Below, one piece after another: positions 62,891 through 64,000 of a DNA stretch of 64,000 nucleotides. A program made the translations under genes and the position numbers. The notes under the pieces were generated by a model, which saw only the letters and a list, made by a program, of their open reading frames with translations, made no database searches and had not been told where the DNA came from. Every line of letters starts with the position of its first letter. Position 1 is the stretch's first letter. This DNA is from Clostridia bacterium (lineage in GTDB: Bacteria; Bacillota; Clostridia; Oscillospirales; Acutalibacteraceae). The stretch spans positions 1-64,000 of the forward strand of contig JAILMJ010000053.1 in NCBI GenBank assembly GCA_024692685.1, given 5' to 3'.

Positions 62891-64000
<1,110 letters not shown>

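Overview
The window looks like a chromosome segment of an anaerobic, low-to-mid GC Clostridia (Bacillota) bacterium, probably a gut or rumen Oscillospirales/Ruminococcaceae-type organism. This rests on sequence character: AGGAGG-type ribosome binding sites, many sigma-A promoters with 17-base spacers, BspA-like leucine-rich repeat proteins, GPH and SSS sugar or solute transporters, NAD(P) glutamate dehydrogenase, an inositol-type catabolic operon, GH36/GH4 glycosidases and a typical rpsO-pnp pair. No species can be named from the sequence alone.

Layout. 1-0.56 kb: a decayed tyrosine-recombinase fragment, a terminator and three 11-base tandem repeats. 0.56-13.1 kb: thirteen consecutive minus-strand genes for a cell-envelope cluster. 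It holds two large secreted repeat proteins that share Cys-rich repeats and a C-terminal module, four lipoproteins, several very small membrane or secreted peptides (four with start or size not seen by ordinary ORF calling), a SHOCT protein, and an ECF-like sigma factor fused to a hydrophobic segment and a long Thr-rich stalk. 13.8-15.5 kb: AT-rich cassette-like genes, one of them bracketed by 64-base direct repeats. 15.8-25.7 kb: mixed housekeeping and accessory genes (DUF2156-GNAT fusion, thioredoxin-like, DUF362 with an in-frame stop, MATE exporter, luxS, metallophosphoesterase, flavin reductase, a frameshifted SLC1-type symporter). 25.8-33.1 kb: acyl-CoA ligase, GPH transporter, a hexapeptide acyltransferase with glmM, and an SSS symporter preceded by a Tyr-rich leader peptide and attenuator. 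33.2-40.6 kb: pnp, rpsO, ZIP transporter, GH36 alpha-galactosidase, metallophosphoesterase. 40.8 kb: tRNA-Arg(ACG). 41-45.7 kb: an adenylate-forming enzyme / condensation-domain / adenylate-forming enzyme operon. 45.8-48.1 kb: PfkB kinase and GH4 glycosidase. 48.2-49.6 kb: gdhA. 49.8-55.5 kb: iolD, iolE and two sugar-isomerase TIM barrels behind a metallophosphoesterase. 55.9-62.6 kb: alkaline-phosphatase-like enzyme, GH-A clan glycosidase with carbohydrate-binding modules, an LRR membrane protein and a GPH-like transporter. 63-64 kb: enolase, cut by the window end.

How the parts may work together. Carbohydrate scavenging (GH36, GH4, GH-A, GPH transporters, PfkB) and inositol-type catabolism feed central metabolism (enolase, GDH), while glmM with its acyltransferase neighbour points to amino-sugar precursors for the wall. 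The strongest candidates for undescribed biology are (1) the envelope cluster headed by small exported peptides and carrying a sigma factor with a built-in hydrophobic segment and stalk, (2) the carrier-less adenylation/condensation trio, (3) a two-copy intergenic element whose 9-bp stem shows three compensatory base-pair changes, and (4) the tyrosine-codon leader/attenuator ahead of the SSS symporter. Functions are inferred from motifs only; no database search was possible.
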